DNA of 64,000 nucleotides from Halomonas sp. CH40 (GTDB taxonomy: Bacteria > Pseudomonadota > Gammaproteobacteria > Pseudomonadales > Halomonadaceae). A program made the position numbers and the translations under genes. The stretch covers positions 1,984,001 through 2,048,000 of the forward strand of contig CP112982.1 in assembly GCA_041875495.1 (NCBI GenBank), written 5' to 3'. Below the pieces are notes generated by a model that had not been told where the DNA came from, did not search any database, and saw nothing but the letters and a program-made list of their open reading frames with translations. Shown in pieces: positions 47,927 to 57,510 of the stretch (its first letter is position 1; each line of letters opens with the position of its first letter).

Positions 47927-47946
47927 CTATGAGAAATCCGGGCTAG
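47927..47946 (-). repeat. Right terminal inverted repeat of the IS
   Basis: Complement of 46382-46401 with one mismatch. Confidence 0.8.
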
Positions 47947-48015
47947 CGCAAACCAGCGCGTTGGTACGATTGTGGAGATCGCAAAGAAACCTTGCCAAGG
48001 AGAATATTAAATTCA

Positions 48016-48738
48016 TTAGCTGTTATCTATCAACTCAATCTCATCGAGCCAGTCTTTAGATTGCCCATATATAATATGTTCTGCCAATTCAATTTCAATT
48101 TTCAAAGAATCAACAGCTTCTTTCAATGCATTAGCATTACCATGTAAATTTCTCAGCGCCGACTTCAATGCCAAATATATTGTTGATTCGCCATATTCTT
48201 CACAAGCTATTTCCCATGCAGGTCGTGGTATATCGCCCCACTCATTGCGCATCATACAAAGATCAAAAATGTCTTTTCTATGATTTTCATACCTGTCAGC
48301 ATTGGCAGTTAATTTCGTTGCAAAACAACCGACTCTACTGACGCAAGCGATTGGAAATATCGGATTATTTTCCTCTGGCAAGAGTCGGGAATTGCTGAAA
48401 TTTATTATTTCAAGTTTGATTGGCTGTGCTGAACCGACAAGAATAGCTCTTATAGCATCTCTGTCAGCGCGTATTTCCCGGTCAGCATATCGCTCTAGCT
48501 CACAGCCCTGCTTTAAAAGCTGCCCAAAACTAATACTATTAACTGATGAACGAGCAGCACGATAAGCATTTTGACCAATACAAAAGAGGTCTATATCGAC
48601 AGATTCTCGAAACTCATTCAGTTCAATGGATATACGCGTTCCTCCACCAAAAAGTATATTATTCTGGCGAAGAAAATCAGGGTCAAAACAATGGAGTAGT
48701 TCATCAATTTTCTGGTGATGAGGGCGATTAAATCTCAT
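48016..48738 (-). CDS. AbiEii-like nucleotidyltransferase (toxin-like)
   Basis: A 240-residue protein with the nucleotidyltransferase signature GGGTRISIELN and SVDIDLFC, as in AbiEii/AbiGii toxins (DUF1814). The later helical motif KLTANADRYENHRKDIFDL also fits the family. Such proteins can block growth or phage by modifying tRNA or other targets with NTPs; here this is inference. It overlaps the preceding small gene by four bases (ATGA). Its AT-rich codon use contrasts with the neighbouring genes, and an IS1380 element lies directly downstream, both signs of acquisition. Confidence 0.82.
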   Translation of the reverse strand: MRFNRPHHQKIDELLHCFDPDFLRQNNILFGGGTRISIELNEFRESVDIDLFCIGQNAYRAARSSVNSISFGQLLKQGCELERYADREIRADRDAIRAILVGSAQPIKLEIINFSNSRLLPEENNPIFPIACVSRVGCFATKLTANADRYENHRKDIFDLCMMRNEWGDIPRPAWEIACEEYGESTIYLALKSALRNLHGNANALKEAVDSLKIEIELAEHIIYGQSKDWLDEIELIDNS

Positions 48739-48941
48739 GCTACCAACATTTTCCCATGCCCATACTCATCTGTCAGTTGCTTAACTAGAGCTCGCTCGCG
48801 TCTAGTCAGGCTATGCTGATCGACAAAGCGCCATCTTTCCTCATAGGCACGAAAAGCTACTTCAGGATCAACGAAAAGCTCCGCACGATCCCATAAGATC
48901 ATATCCAGCTCTGGAAAGTCATGTCGGTTTAATTTTTCCAT
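48735..48941 (-). CDS. Small partner protein of the AbiEii-like gene (antitoxin-like)
   Basis: A 68-residue charged protein (RHDFPELDMILWD, then SLTRRERALVKQLTDEYGHG) overlapping the nucleotidyltransferase start by four bases. Small genes in this place usually encode the antitoxin or a required partner. It lacks a clear DNA-binding motif, unlike AbiEi, so the pair differs from classical AbiE. I do not recognise the family. Confidence 0.65.
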   Translation of the reverse strand: MEKLNRHDFPELDMILWDRAELFVDPEVAFRAYEERWRFVDQHSLTRRERALVKQLTDEYGHGKMLVA

Positions 48942-48993
48942 TTTATGAACCCTCCATGCTGCTGACGCTAATATAAATATTATCTTTCATCTT

Positions 48994-49022
48994 AGCGCCA
49001 AAGCGTCAAAGCGTCAAAGCGC
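48994..49022. repeat. Short tandem repeat, 8-base unit
   Basis: AGCGTCAA-type units repeat about three times, the first as AGCGCCAA, in the gap between the AbiEii-like pair and eda. No other feature is seen in 48942-49132. Confidence 0.6.
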
Positions 49023-49132
49023 TCACGGCCTTCTACCTCTGCCTTTCACAAGAAGCTTTTCAGTTTCTGTTTATCACCGTCATTCAGCCCCACCAAAATA
49101 CCCACTCGATAGCACCACACCTGGCGCACCAC

Positions 49133-49164
49133 AAAAAAGCCCGAACATGTCACCATGCCCGGGC
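49133..49164 (-). terminator. Rho-independent terminator after eda
   Basis: On the minus strand CCCGGGCATG and CATGTTCGGG form a 10-bp stem with one mismatch and a GTGA loop, followed by CTTTTTT. It ends the zwf-pgl-eda transcript about 90 bases after the eda stop. Confidence 0.8.
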
Positions 49165-49256
49165 GAAAGACTTGCACACACGACCCGTAATTAGTGCGGC
49201 AAGCCAGGAGAATCGTTCAACAGAGTGCTCGTTCGTGCCGATTCAACGTCTACGTA

Positions 49257-49919
49257 TTAATGATGGAAACGCTCAGCCGCCTGACGCGCCAGCTCACGGA
49301 TGCCGTCCCAGTCTTCCGCTTCAATCAACGCCTTGGGCGTCAACCATGAGCCACCGACGCACATCACGTTGGGCAGGTTGAGATAGTCGGCTGCATTGTC
49401 GACGGTAATGCCGCCCGTGGGGCAAAAACGCGCGCCAGGAATCGGCGCACCGAACGCCTTTAGCGCCTTGGCGCCACCGCTGGATTCTGCCGGGAAGAAT
49501 TTGAAGCGGCGGTAGCCATACTGCCAGCCGGTCATCAGCTCTGAGATCGTCGATACACCGGGCAGCATGGGCACCGGGCTCTCCACTCCATAGCGGTAGA
49601 GCGCTTCGGTAGCACCGGGGGTGACGACAAAATCGGCTTCAACCTGCTCGGCCTGGCGGTACTGTGCCGGGGTCAGCACTGTGCCCACCCCAATGCTGGC
49701 GCTGGGCAGTGCTTCGCGCATGCGCTTGACGGCTTCAAGGGCACAGTCGGTGCGCAGGGTGACTTCAAGTACCGGCAAGCCCCCTTCCACCAGCGCCCGC
49801 CCCAAGGGTACGGCGTCTTCCAGGCGATCAATGGTCAATACCGGGATCACTTCTGCTTTCAGGCAGATGCTGTCCAGCTCGGCGGTGCGGGTCGAGGGAA
49901 GCTGCTTATCGATTGTCAT
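49257..49919 (-). CDS. eda: KDPG aldolase
   Basis: Splits 2-keto-3-deoxy-6-phosphogluconate into pyruvate and glyceraldehyde 3-phosphate. The ATG at 49919 follows CAGGAGTATCATCC and gives 220 residues. LEVTLRT (catalytic E and R), GTVLTPAQY, FVVTPG and RFKFFPAE with the Schiff-base lysine are visible, then FCPTGGIT. Third gene of the zwf-pgl-eda operon. Confidence 0.97.
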   Translation of the reverse strand: MTIDKQLPSTRTAELDSICLKAEVIPVLTIDRLEDAVPLGRALVEGGLPVLEVTLRTDCALEAVKRMREALPSASIGVGTVLTPAQYRQAEQVEADFVVTPGATEALYRYGVESPVPMLPGVSTISELMTGWQYGYRRFKFFPAESSGGAKALKAFGAPIPGARFCPTGGITVDNAADYLNLPNVMCVGGSWLTPKALIEAEDWDGIRELARQAAERFHH

Positions 49920-49951
49920 GGATGATACTCCTGAAATTTTGTGGCTCGCCA

Positions 49952-50617
49952 TCAAGGGGCCCAGTAAATAGCCAGAGGGCTGGCCAGAAAAGCGCGAATA
50001 GGCAATTGGCGTACATCATCGCCCTGCATGGCCTGGGCCAGCACATTGCGTTTATCGTCACCGCTGATGTGCAGGAAATGGCGTTGTGCCTGATGTAACT
50101 GCCCGGCTGAAAAGGTGATACGCGGCTGAGGCTGGCTGGGCGTACGCACCGCCACCAGAGGTTCTTCAGTGGTCAGCGCCAGATCCAGCTCCAGGCTATC
50201 GGGGAACAGCGATGCGGTATGGCCATCACCGCCCATGCCCAGAATCACCACGCTGGCAGGCCAGGCCAGCCGGGCGGCTTGAGCCGCCACTTCGGCAACA
50301 CCCTGCTCCGGGGTGCCTGCCGAGGTGGTCAAGGGTAAAAAGTGCGCTGCACTGGCGGGCCCTTGCAACAGGTGCTGGCGTACCAGTCGGGCATTGCTGT
50401 CGTCGCTTTGCTCGTCAACCCAGCGTTCATCCGCCAGGGTGATATCAATGCGCTCCCAGGCAAGCGGCTTGGCGGCCAGGGCCTGAAAAAAGGGCACTGG
50501 CGTTGAGCCACCAGATACTACCAGGAGTGCGCGTTCGCGCTGTTTCAGGTCGCTGGAAAGCGCTTCTGCCACGGCTTCCGCCAGCTGAGTGGCCAGGTGT
50601 TTGCGTGCTTCGCTCAT
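49952..50617 (-). CDS. pgl: 6-phosphogluconolactonase
   Basis: Hydrolyses 6-phosphogluconolactone to 6-phosphogluconate. The ATG at 50617 gives 221 residues, with GAGGATT upstream. LLVVSGGSTPVPFF, LADERWVDEQSDDSN and ILGMGGDGHTASLFP mark the DevB/Pgl family. Its start is one base from the zwf stop. Confidence 0.96.
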   Translation of the reverse strand: MSEARKHLATQLAEAVAEALSSDLKQRERALLVVSGGSTPVPFFQALAAKPLAWERIDITLADERWVDEQSDDSNARLVRQHLLQGPASAAHFLPLTTSAGTPEQGVAEVAAQAARLAWPASVVILGMGGDGHTASLFPDSLELDLALTTEEPLVAVRTPSQPQPRITFSAGQLHQAQRHFLHISGDDKRNVLAQAMQGDDVRQLPIRAFLASPLAIYWAP

Positions 50618-50618
50618 G

Positions 50619-52124
50619 TTAATAATCCTCGTACCAGCTGCGGCCATCCTGGGTAATCATGGCAATGGAGGCGACTGGCCCCCATGACCCGGCAGGATAG
50701 CGACGCGGTGGGGTATCACGGTTCTGCCAGCCTTCAATCAGCTGGTCACACCAGCGCCAGGCATATTCCACTTCATCCCGGCGCACAAACAGATACTGTT
50801 GCCCTTTCATTACCTCCAGCAACAGGCGTTCGTAGGCGTCCGGAATACGCGACTTGGGAAAGGCGCTGTTAAAATCCAGGTGTAAGGGGCCAGGGCGCAA
50901 ACGCATGCCTTTATGCAGGCCGCTATCTTTGGTCAACACCTGCAGGGCAATGCCTTCTTCCGGTTGCAGGCGGATGATCAGCTTGTTGGCGGCAATGCCG
51001 CGCTGATCCGGATCAAAGATATAGTGGGGCTGCTGGCGAAAGTGAATCACGATCTGGGAAAGCTTTTCCGGCATCCGCTTGCCGGTGCGCAGATAGAAAG
51101 ACACCCCGGCCCAGCGCCAGTTGGACACTTCGGTTTTCATGGCCACAAAGGTTTCCGTCTGGCTCTGGGTATTGGCGTCATCTTCCTCAAGATAGCCGGG
51201 CACCGGCTGGCCATCCGTGGTACCGGCAATATACTGGCCGCGCACCACATCACGACCCAGGGCATCGCCGGTAAATGGCTTGAGCGCCTTGAGTACCTTG
51301 ACCTTTTCATCACGAATGGCATCAGCGTCCAGATTGGAGGGCGGATCCATAGCGATCAGACAAAGCAGCTGCAGGAGATGGTTCTGCACCATGTCACGCA
51401 GCTGACCGGCGTCATCAAAATAGCCCCAGCGCCCTTCTATACCGACTTTTTCCGCGACCGTGATTTCCACATGGGAAATATGGTTCTGGTTCCACTGGGT
51501 ACCGAACAAGGGGTTGGCAAAACGCAGCGCAATCAGGTTCTGAACCGTTTCCTTACCCAGGTAGTGGTCGATACGGTAGATCCGCGATTCTGGAAACACG
51601 GCACCAATCGCATCATTGATCTGCTGGGAGGAAACCAGGTCAGAGCCAATCGGCTTTTCGACAATCACCCGGGTTTCATCATCCAGGCTGCCGCTGGCCT
51701 GCAGGTTATGGCAGATATCGCCGTAAATCTTGGCACCCACTGACAGATAGACCACCATGGGGCGCGGTGCCCCTTCCCGCCAGGCCTTGATGGTTTCAAA
51801 ACCTTTGGCAGAAGTGAAATCCAGCTGACGATAATCCAGTCGGCCAAGAAAACGCTTGAGGCTGACCTTATCCTGCTCATCGGCTTTCAGGCGTTTATAC
51901 AGAGCGGCTTCAACCTCCTGACGAAACGTCGCCGCATCATGCTCCTGACGCGCCAACCCCATGATGCGGGTGCTTTCCGGCATTAGACCTTCACGGTCAA
52001 GATGATAAAGTGCCGGAAACAGCTTGCGTAACGCCAGATCGCCCAGCGCACCAAACAGGGCAAGATCAATGGCATGGTTCGGGTCACCCAAAGGGGATGT
52101 TGACGCATCACGGGACTGGCTCAT
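50619..52124 (-). CDS. zwf: Glucose-6-phosphate 1-dehydrogenase
   Basis: Oxidises glucose 6-phosphate to the lactone with NAD(P). The ATG at 52124 follows CAAGGAGCGATC and gives 501 residues; the frame stays open to 52277 across the HexR-like box and is not coding there. The nucleotide loop is [15 protein letters not shown] (GASGDLA in most relatives), and the active site [13 protein letters not shown] is intact. First gene of zwf-pgl-eda. The hexR gene that often sits beside zwf is not in the window. Confidence 0.97.
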   Translation of the reverse strand: MSQSRDASTSPLGDPNHAIDLALFGALGDLALRKLFPALYHLDREGLMPESTRIMGLARQEHDAATFRQEVEAALYKRLKADEQDKVSLKRFLGRLDYRQLDFTSAKGFETIKAWREGAPRPMVVYLSVGAKIYGDICHNLQASGSLDDETRVIVEKPIGSDLVSSQQINDAIGAVFPESRIYRIDHYLGKETVQNLIALRFANPLFGTQWNQNHISHVEITVAEKVGIEGRWGYFDDAGQLRDMVQNHLLQLLCLIAMDPPSNLDADAIRDEKVKVLKALKPFTGDALGRDVVRGQYIAGTTDGQPVPGYLEEDDANTQSQTETFVAMKTEVSNWRWAGVSFYLRTGKRMPEKLSQIVIHFRQQPHYIFDPDQRGIAANKLIIRLQPEEGIALQVLTKDSGLHKGMRLRPGPLHLDFNSAFPKSRIPDAYERLLLEVMKGQQYLFVRRDEVEYAWRWCDQLIEGWQNRDTPPRRYPAGSWGPVASIAMITQDGRSWYEDY

Positions 52125-52233
52125 GATCGCTCCTTGGTTGAGGGTCAGTTTGGCAGAAATCAACCAAACAGGCTTTATTTTAGTTGGATTAGTAAAAATA
52201 TAACCAATAAACGCCATAAAAAGCAATTTAATA

Positions 52234-52248
52234 TGTAATTTTACTACA
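52234..52248. promoter_or_regulatory. HexR-like operator upstream of zwf
   Basis: TGTAATTTTACTACA (complement TGTAGTAAAATTACA) lies 110 bases before the zwf ATG in an AT-rich promoter region. It matches the edd boxes at 12 of 15 positions and the gap-pyk box at 13 of 15. Confidence 0.7.
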
Positions 52249-52335
52249 TTTAAATCATTCCTGGCGATGACTATCACGCTACATCAATCCTGCCCCCAAG
52301 GGCAGTTGCCTCCAGGCCTGAATAATAGCGCATAC

Positions 52336-52359
52336 AAAAAAGCCCGCGTGGACGCGGGC
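52336..52359 (-). terminator. Rho-independent terminator after the porin gene
   Basis: On the minus strand GCCCGCGT and ACGCGGGC, with a CC loop, form a strong hairpin followed by six T. It ends the porin transcript about 65 bases after its stop and insulates zwf. Confidence 0.88.
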
Positions 52360-52424
52360 AAACCATCAGCGAAACAGTTCTTGATCTATCTACCAGCAAG
52401 GAAACTCTAGAGTGGAAACAGCGA

Positions 52425-54029
<1,605 letters not shown>

Positions 54030-54113
54030 TCAACACATTATTATTTATTTAAATTTTCTGAACGGCAGCAGGATCAATTCGTTTGGATTGACCCGCTAAG
54101 ACCCGCCGCCAAA

Positions 54114-54129
54114 ACTTAATCGATTAAGT
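54114..54129. promoter_or_regulatory. LacI-type operator, perfect 16-bp palindrome
   Basis: ACTTAATCGATTAAGT has the central CG and dyad typical of LacI-family operators. It lies in the divergent gap, 133 bases before the porin start. Confidence 0.7.
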
Positions 54130-54270
54130 GCCTTAAAACCAAGTCACGAATGCAAAATATCGACCAATGTCTAATGATAAATCGCTAAAATGTCATACGG
54201 ACGCAACACATACTACAAAAGTCTATATTGAATTTACCTACCTGAAACAGCTAACTTAACGATGCTGTAT

Positions 54271-54284
54271 CTTAATCGTTTAAG
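54271..54284. promoter_or_regulatory. Second LacI-type operator
   Basis: CTTAATCGTTTAAG differs from the first palindrome by one base in the shared 14 and lies 110 bases before the binding-protein start. The paired sites could serve the two divergent promoters. The LacI-family gene at 60565 is the obvious candidate regulator. Confidence 0.65.
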
Positions 54285-54393
54285 TTGTACTGCAATATTG
54301 ATGTTAATGACGTTTTTTACGCTTAAATGAGCACGCCACTGTTACCCCAGAGCCCATGAGCGTCGACAACAACAATCAGAGAGGAATGCACCA

Positions 54394-55665
54394 ATGAAAA
54401 AGACCCTAATCTCCACCGCGATCGCACTTGCCAGTGCCACTGGTGCTGTTAGCCAGGCACAGGCAGCGGATCTGACCATTTCCTGTGGTGCAGTCGGTGC
54501 TGAGCTGACACTTTGCCAGGAAGGCGTTGCTGCATGGGAAGACAAGACTGGCCATGAGGTCGATATTGTTTCAACGCCGAATTCTTCAACTGAGCGTTTA
54601 TCGCTGTATCAGCAGATTCTTTCAGCCAACTCCAGCGATATCGACGTCATGCAGATCGACGTTGTCTGGCCTGGCCTGCTCGCCAACCATCTGCTCGATC
54701 TCAACGAAGCTCTGGGTGAAGATGTCGCCGACGGCCACTTCGAGACCATTGTCACCAATAACACCATTGACGACCGTCTGGTGGCCATGCCCTGGTTCAC
54801 CGACGCGGGGGTTCTCTACTACCGCAAGGATCTGCTCGAAAAACACGGCTTTGAAGCGCCTGACACCTGGCAGGAACTGACCGAGACCGCCAAGACCATC
54901 CAGGAAGCCGAACGCGGAGAAGGCAATGACCGCATGCAGGGGTTTGTCTTCCAGGGTCGCGCCTATGAAGGCCTGACCGTCAACGCCCTTGAATGGGTAG
55001 CAAGCCACGGCGGCGGTAACATCGTTGAAGCGGATGGTGAGATCACCATCAACAATGAAAACGCCGCTGAAGCTCTGGATCTCGCCGCCTCCTGGATTGG
55101 TGATATCTCTCCCAATGGGGTGCTCAACTACACCGAAGAAGAAGCCCGCGGTGTGTTTCAGGGTGGCAATGCCGTCTTTATGCGCAACTGGCCCTATGCC
55201 TGGTCACTGGCCCAGAGCGAAGACAGCGATGTGCGCGACAAGGTGGGCGTTATCCAGTTGCCCGCCGGAGGTGAAGACGGCCAGAGCGCTGCAGGCTTGG
55301 GCGGTTGGAACCTGGCGGTTTCCCGCTACAGCGAGAATCCGGAACTGGCCGCTGATCTGGTGGCCTACCTGACCGGCAGGGAAGAGCAGAAACGCCGTGC
55401 TATCGAGGCGTCCTACAACCCCACCATTGATGCGCTTTATCAGGATGAAGAAGTACTGGAAGCGGTGCCCTTCTTCGGCACTCTGTACGACACCTTCACC
55501 AATGCAGTAGCCCGCCCCTCTGCGCCCACCGGTGACGCCTATGGCCGGGTGAGCAATGCCTTCTTCAGCGCCTCCCACGATGTCTTGTCCGGCAACATGA
55601 CCGGCGCCGAAGCGGTAGAGAAGCTGGAGAGTGACCTGAGCCGCCTGAAGCGTCGTAACTGGTAA
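54394..55665 (+). CDS. Alpha-glucoside ABC transporter, periplasmic binding protein
   Basis: A 423-residue solute-binding protein of the MalE/AglE/ThuE type. A signal peptide ends AQAAD near residue 23. The mature protein shows QQILSANSSDIDVMQIDVVWPG, MPWFTDAGVLYYRKDLLEK and FMRNWPYAW, common in trehalose/maltose/sucrose-binding proteins. GAGAGGAATGCACC precedes the ATG. Gene order (binding protein, two permeases, alpha-glucosidase, ATPase) is that of the rhizobial aglEFGAK operon, so an alpha-glucoside such as sucrose, maltose or trehalose is likely. Confidence 0.92.
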   Translation: MKKTLISTAIALASATGAVSQAQAADLTISCGAVGAELTLCQEGVAAWEDKTGHEVDIVSTPNSSTERLSLYQQILSANSSDIDVMQIDVVWPGLLANHLLDLNEALGEDVADGHFETIVTNNTIDDRLVAMPWFTDAGVLYYRKDLLEKHGFEAPDTWQELTETAKTIQEAERGEGNDRMQGFVFQGRAYEGLTVNALEWVASHGGGNIVEADGEITINNENAAEALDLAASWIGDISPNGVLNYTEEEARGVFQGGNAVFMRNWPYAWSLAQSEDSDVRDKVGVIQLPAGGEDGQSAAGLGGWNLAVSRYSENPELAADLVAYLTGREEQKRRAIEASYNPTIDALYQDEEVLEAVPFFGTLYDTFTNAVARPSAPTGDAYGRVSNAFFSASHDVLSGNMTGAEAVEKLESDLSRLKRRNW

Positions 55666-55679
55666 CCGCGGGGTTTATC

Positions 55680-56657
55680 ATGTCAACGTCACTTGAAAAC
55701 AGCGCGCCCCAAGGGGCGCGTTTACCCACACGTCAGGGGCGCAGCACCAAGGTGCGCCGCCAGCGGGTAAAAGCCGCCTGGCTGTTCCTGGCTCCCATGC
55801 TGATTGCCCTGACGCTGGTAGCGGGTTGGCCGCTGTTCAGAACGTTTTTTCTCAGCCTGACCGATGCGTCGCTGTCGGATCTGGGCGCTGCCAATATGAT
55901 TGGCTTTGAAAACTATCTGGTCTACGACAATGGCCGCTGGTTTGGCGTGCTTGCCGACGCTGTCTGGTGGCAATCCGTCTGGAATACGGTGTATTTCTCG
56001 ATCGTTTCGGTTTCCCTGGAGGTTATTTTCGGCGTTATTGTGGCGCTGATTCTCAATGCCGAATTCAAGGGTCGCACGATCGTCCGCGCTGCCGTGCTGA
56101 TTCCCTGGGCTATTCCGACCATTGTCTCGGCACAGATGTGGGCCTGGATGCTTAACGACCAGTTCGGCATCATCAACCATTTGCTGATGATGGCTGGCAT
56201 CATTGAAGACCCGATCGCCTGGACGGCCAGCGCCACCTACTCCATGTGGGCGGTGATCATGGTCGATGTATGGAAAACCATTCCCTTTGTGGCCTTGCTG
56301 GTGCTTGCCGCCCTGCAGATGCTGCCCAAGGACTGCTACGAAGCCGCCGAAGTCGATGGCATTCATCCAGTACGCGTCTTCTTCAAGGTCACCCTGCCGC
56401 TGATTACTCCAGCGCTGATGGTGGCGGTGATTTTCCGCATGCTGGATGCCTTGCGGGTGTTCGACGTTATCTATGTCCTGACCTCCAACTCGACCAGCAC
56501 CATGTCGATGTCGGTCTATGCCCGCCAACAGTTGGTTGAATTCCAGGATGTCGGTTACGGCAGCGCCGCGTCTACCCTGCTGTTTTTGATTATTGCCCTG
56601 GCGACTGTTGCCTACCTCTATTTGGGCCGCAATAAAATTAAACTAGGAGGTGACTGA
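55680..56657 (+). CDS. Alpha-glucoside ABC transporter permease (MalF/AglF type)
   Basis: A 325-residue inner-membrane permease with about six helices. The EAA loop YEAAEVDGIHPVRVFFKVTLPL region contacts the ATPase. Its stop overlaps the start of the next permease by one base. It starts 14 bases after the binding-protein stop. Confidence 0.93.
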   Translation: MSTSLENSAPQGARLPTRQGRSTKVRRQRVKAAWLFLAPMLIALTLVAGWPLFRTFFLSLTDASLSDLGAANMIGFENYLVYDNGRWFGVLADAVWWQSVWNTVYFSIVSVSLEVIFGVIVALILNAEFKGRTIVRAAVLIPWAIPTIVSAQMWAWMLNDQFGIINHLLMMAGIIEDPIAWTASATYSMWAVIMVDVWKTIPFVALLVLAALQMLPKDCYEAAEVDGIHPVRVFFKVTLPLITPALMVAVIFRMLDALRVFDVIYVLTSNSTSTMSMSVYARQQLVEFQDVGYGSAASTLLFLIIALATVAYLYLGRNKIKLGGD

Positions 56658-57499
56658 TGAACCAGCGTCAGCTAGCCAAAATTGCCAAACGCGTCGGTTT
56701 CTGGGCGCTGATTGCAGTAATCATGGTGTATGCCGTTTTCCCCTTCTATTACGCCGTGATTACCTCCATCAAACCCTCTGGCGATCTGTTTATGGTCGAG
56801 CTGTGGCCGTCCAACTGGAACCTGGATAATTACGCCCAGATATTCAGTCAGTCGAGCTTTGTGCGCGCCATCTTCAACTCCATCATTGTGGCAGTCTCCG
56901 TGGTGTTTATCGCGCTTTTGCTGGGGATTACCGCCTCCTATGCCCTGGGCCGCGTACGCTTTCGCGGACGCTCCACCATCATGCTGGTCATTCTGGGCGT
57001 TTCCATGTTTCCTCAGGTCGCCGTACTGTCTGGCCTGTTTGAGGTGATTCGTGCCCTGAACCTCTACAACAACCCGGCGGGCCTGATCCTAAGCTACACC
57101 ATTTTCACCCTGCCCTTCACCGTGTGGGTGCTGACCACCTTTATGAAAGAGCTTCCCATGGAACTGGAAGAGGCGGCCATCATGGATGGCGCCACGCCGT
57201 GGATCACGATTACCAAGGTATTTCTGCCGCTGATGTGGCCGGCCATGGCCACCACCGGCCTGCTGGCCTTTATCGCCGCGTGGAATGAGTTCCTGTTCGC
57301 CCTGACCTTCACTCTGACCGATACCCAGCGTACCGTGCCTGTCGCCATTGCCCTGCTGTCGGGTGGTAGCGCTTACGAGCTGCCCTGGGGGCCGATCATG
57401 GCAGCGTCAGTGGTCGTTACCGTTCCACTGGTGGTACTGGTGATCATTTTCCAGCGCCGTATTGTCTCTGGCCTGACCGCCGGTGCGGTCAAAGGCTGA
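56657..57499 (+). CDS. Alpha-glucoside ABC transporter permease (MalG/AglG type)
   Basis: A 280-residue partner permease with six predicted helices. The EAA loop reads LEEAAIMDGATPWITITKV. AGGAGGTGACTG ahead of the ATG is a very strong ribosome site within the preceding gene. Confidence 0.94.
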   Translation: MNQRQLAKIAKRVGFWALIAVIMVYAVFPFYYAVITSIKPSGDLFMVELWPSNWNLDNYAQIFSQSSFVRAIFNSIIVAVSVVFIALLLGITASYALGRVRFRGRSTIMLVILGVSMFPQVAVLSGLFEVIRALNLYNNPAGLILSYTIFTLPFTVWVLTTFMKELPMELEEAAIMDGATPWITITKVFLPLMWPAMATTGLLAFIAAWNEFLFALTFTLTDTQRTVPVAIALLSGGSAYELPWGPIMAASVVVTVPLVVLVIIFQRRIVSGLTAGAVKG

Positions 57500-57510
57500 T
57501 TTCCCCCTAA

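Larger units (their letters stand above)
46382..47946 (+). mobile_element. IS1380-family insertion sequence, complete
   Basis: About 1565 bases bounded by terminal inverted repeats CTAGCCCGAATTTCTCATA (46382-46400) and its complement with one mismatch (47928-47946), enclosing a single intact transposase gene. The next base also pairs, giving about 20 bp. I see no short target duplication directly outside these ends, so either the duplication has decayed, the ends differ by a few bases, or recombination occurred. Confidence 0.85.

Noticed and set aside
48994..49022. Tandem repeat as an origin of replication or iteron array
   Set aside because: Only about three short units, no AT-rich unwinding element and no replication gene nearby.
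52125..52277. 51-residue extension of Zwf
   Set aside because: It crosses the HexR-like box and the AT-rich promoter; the ATG at 52124 has a strong ribosome site.
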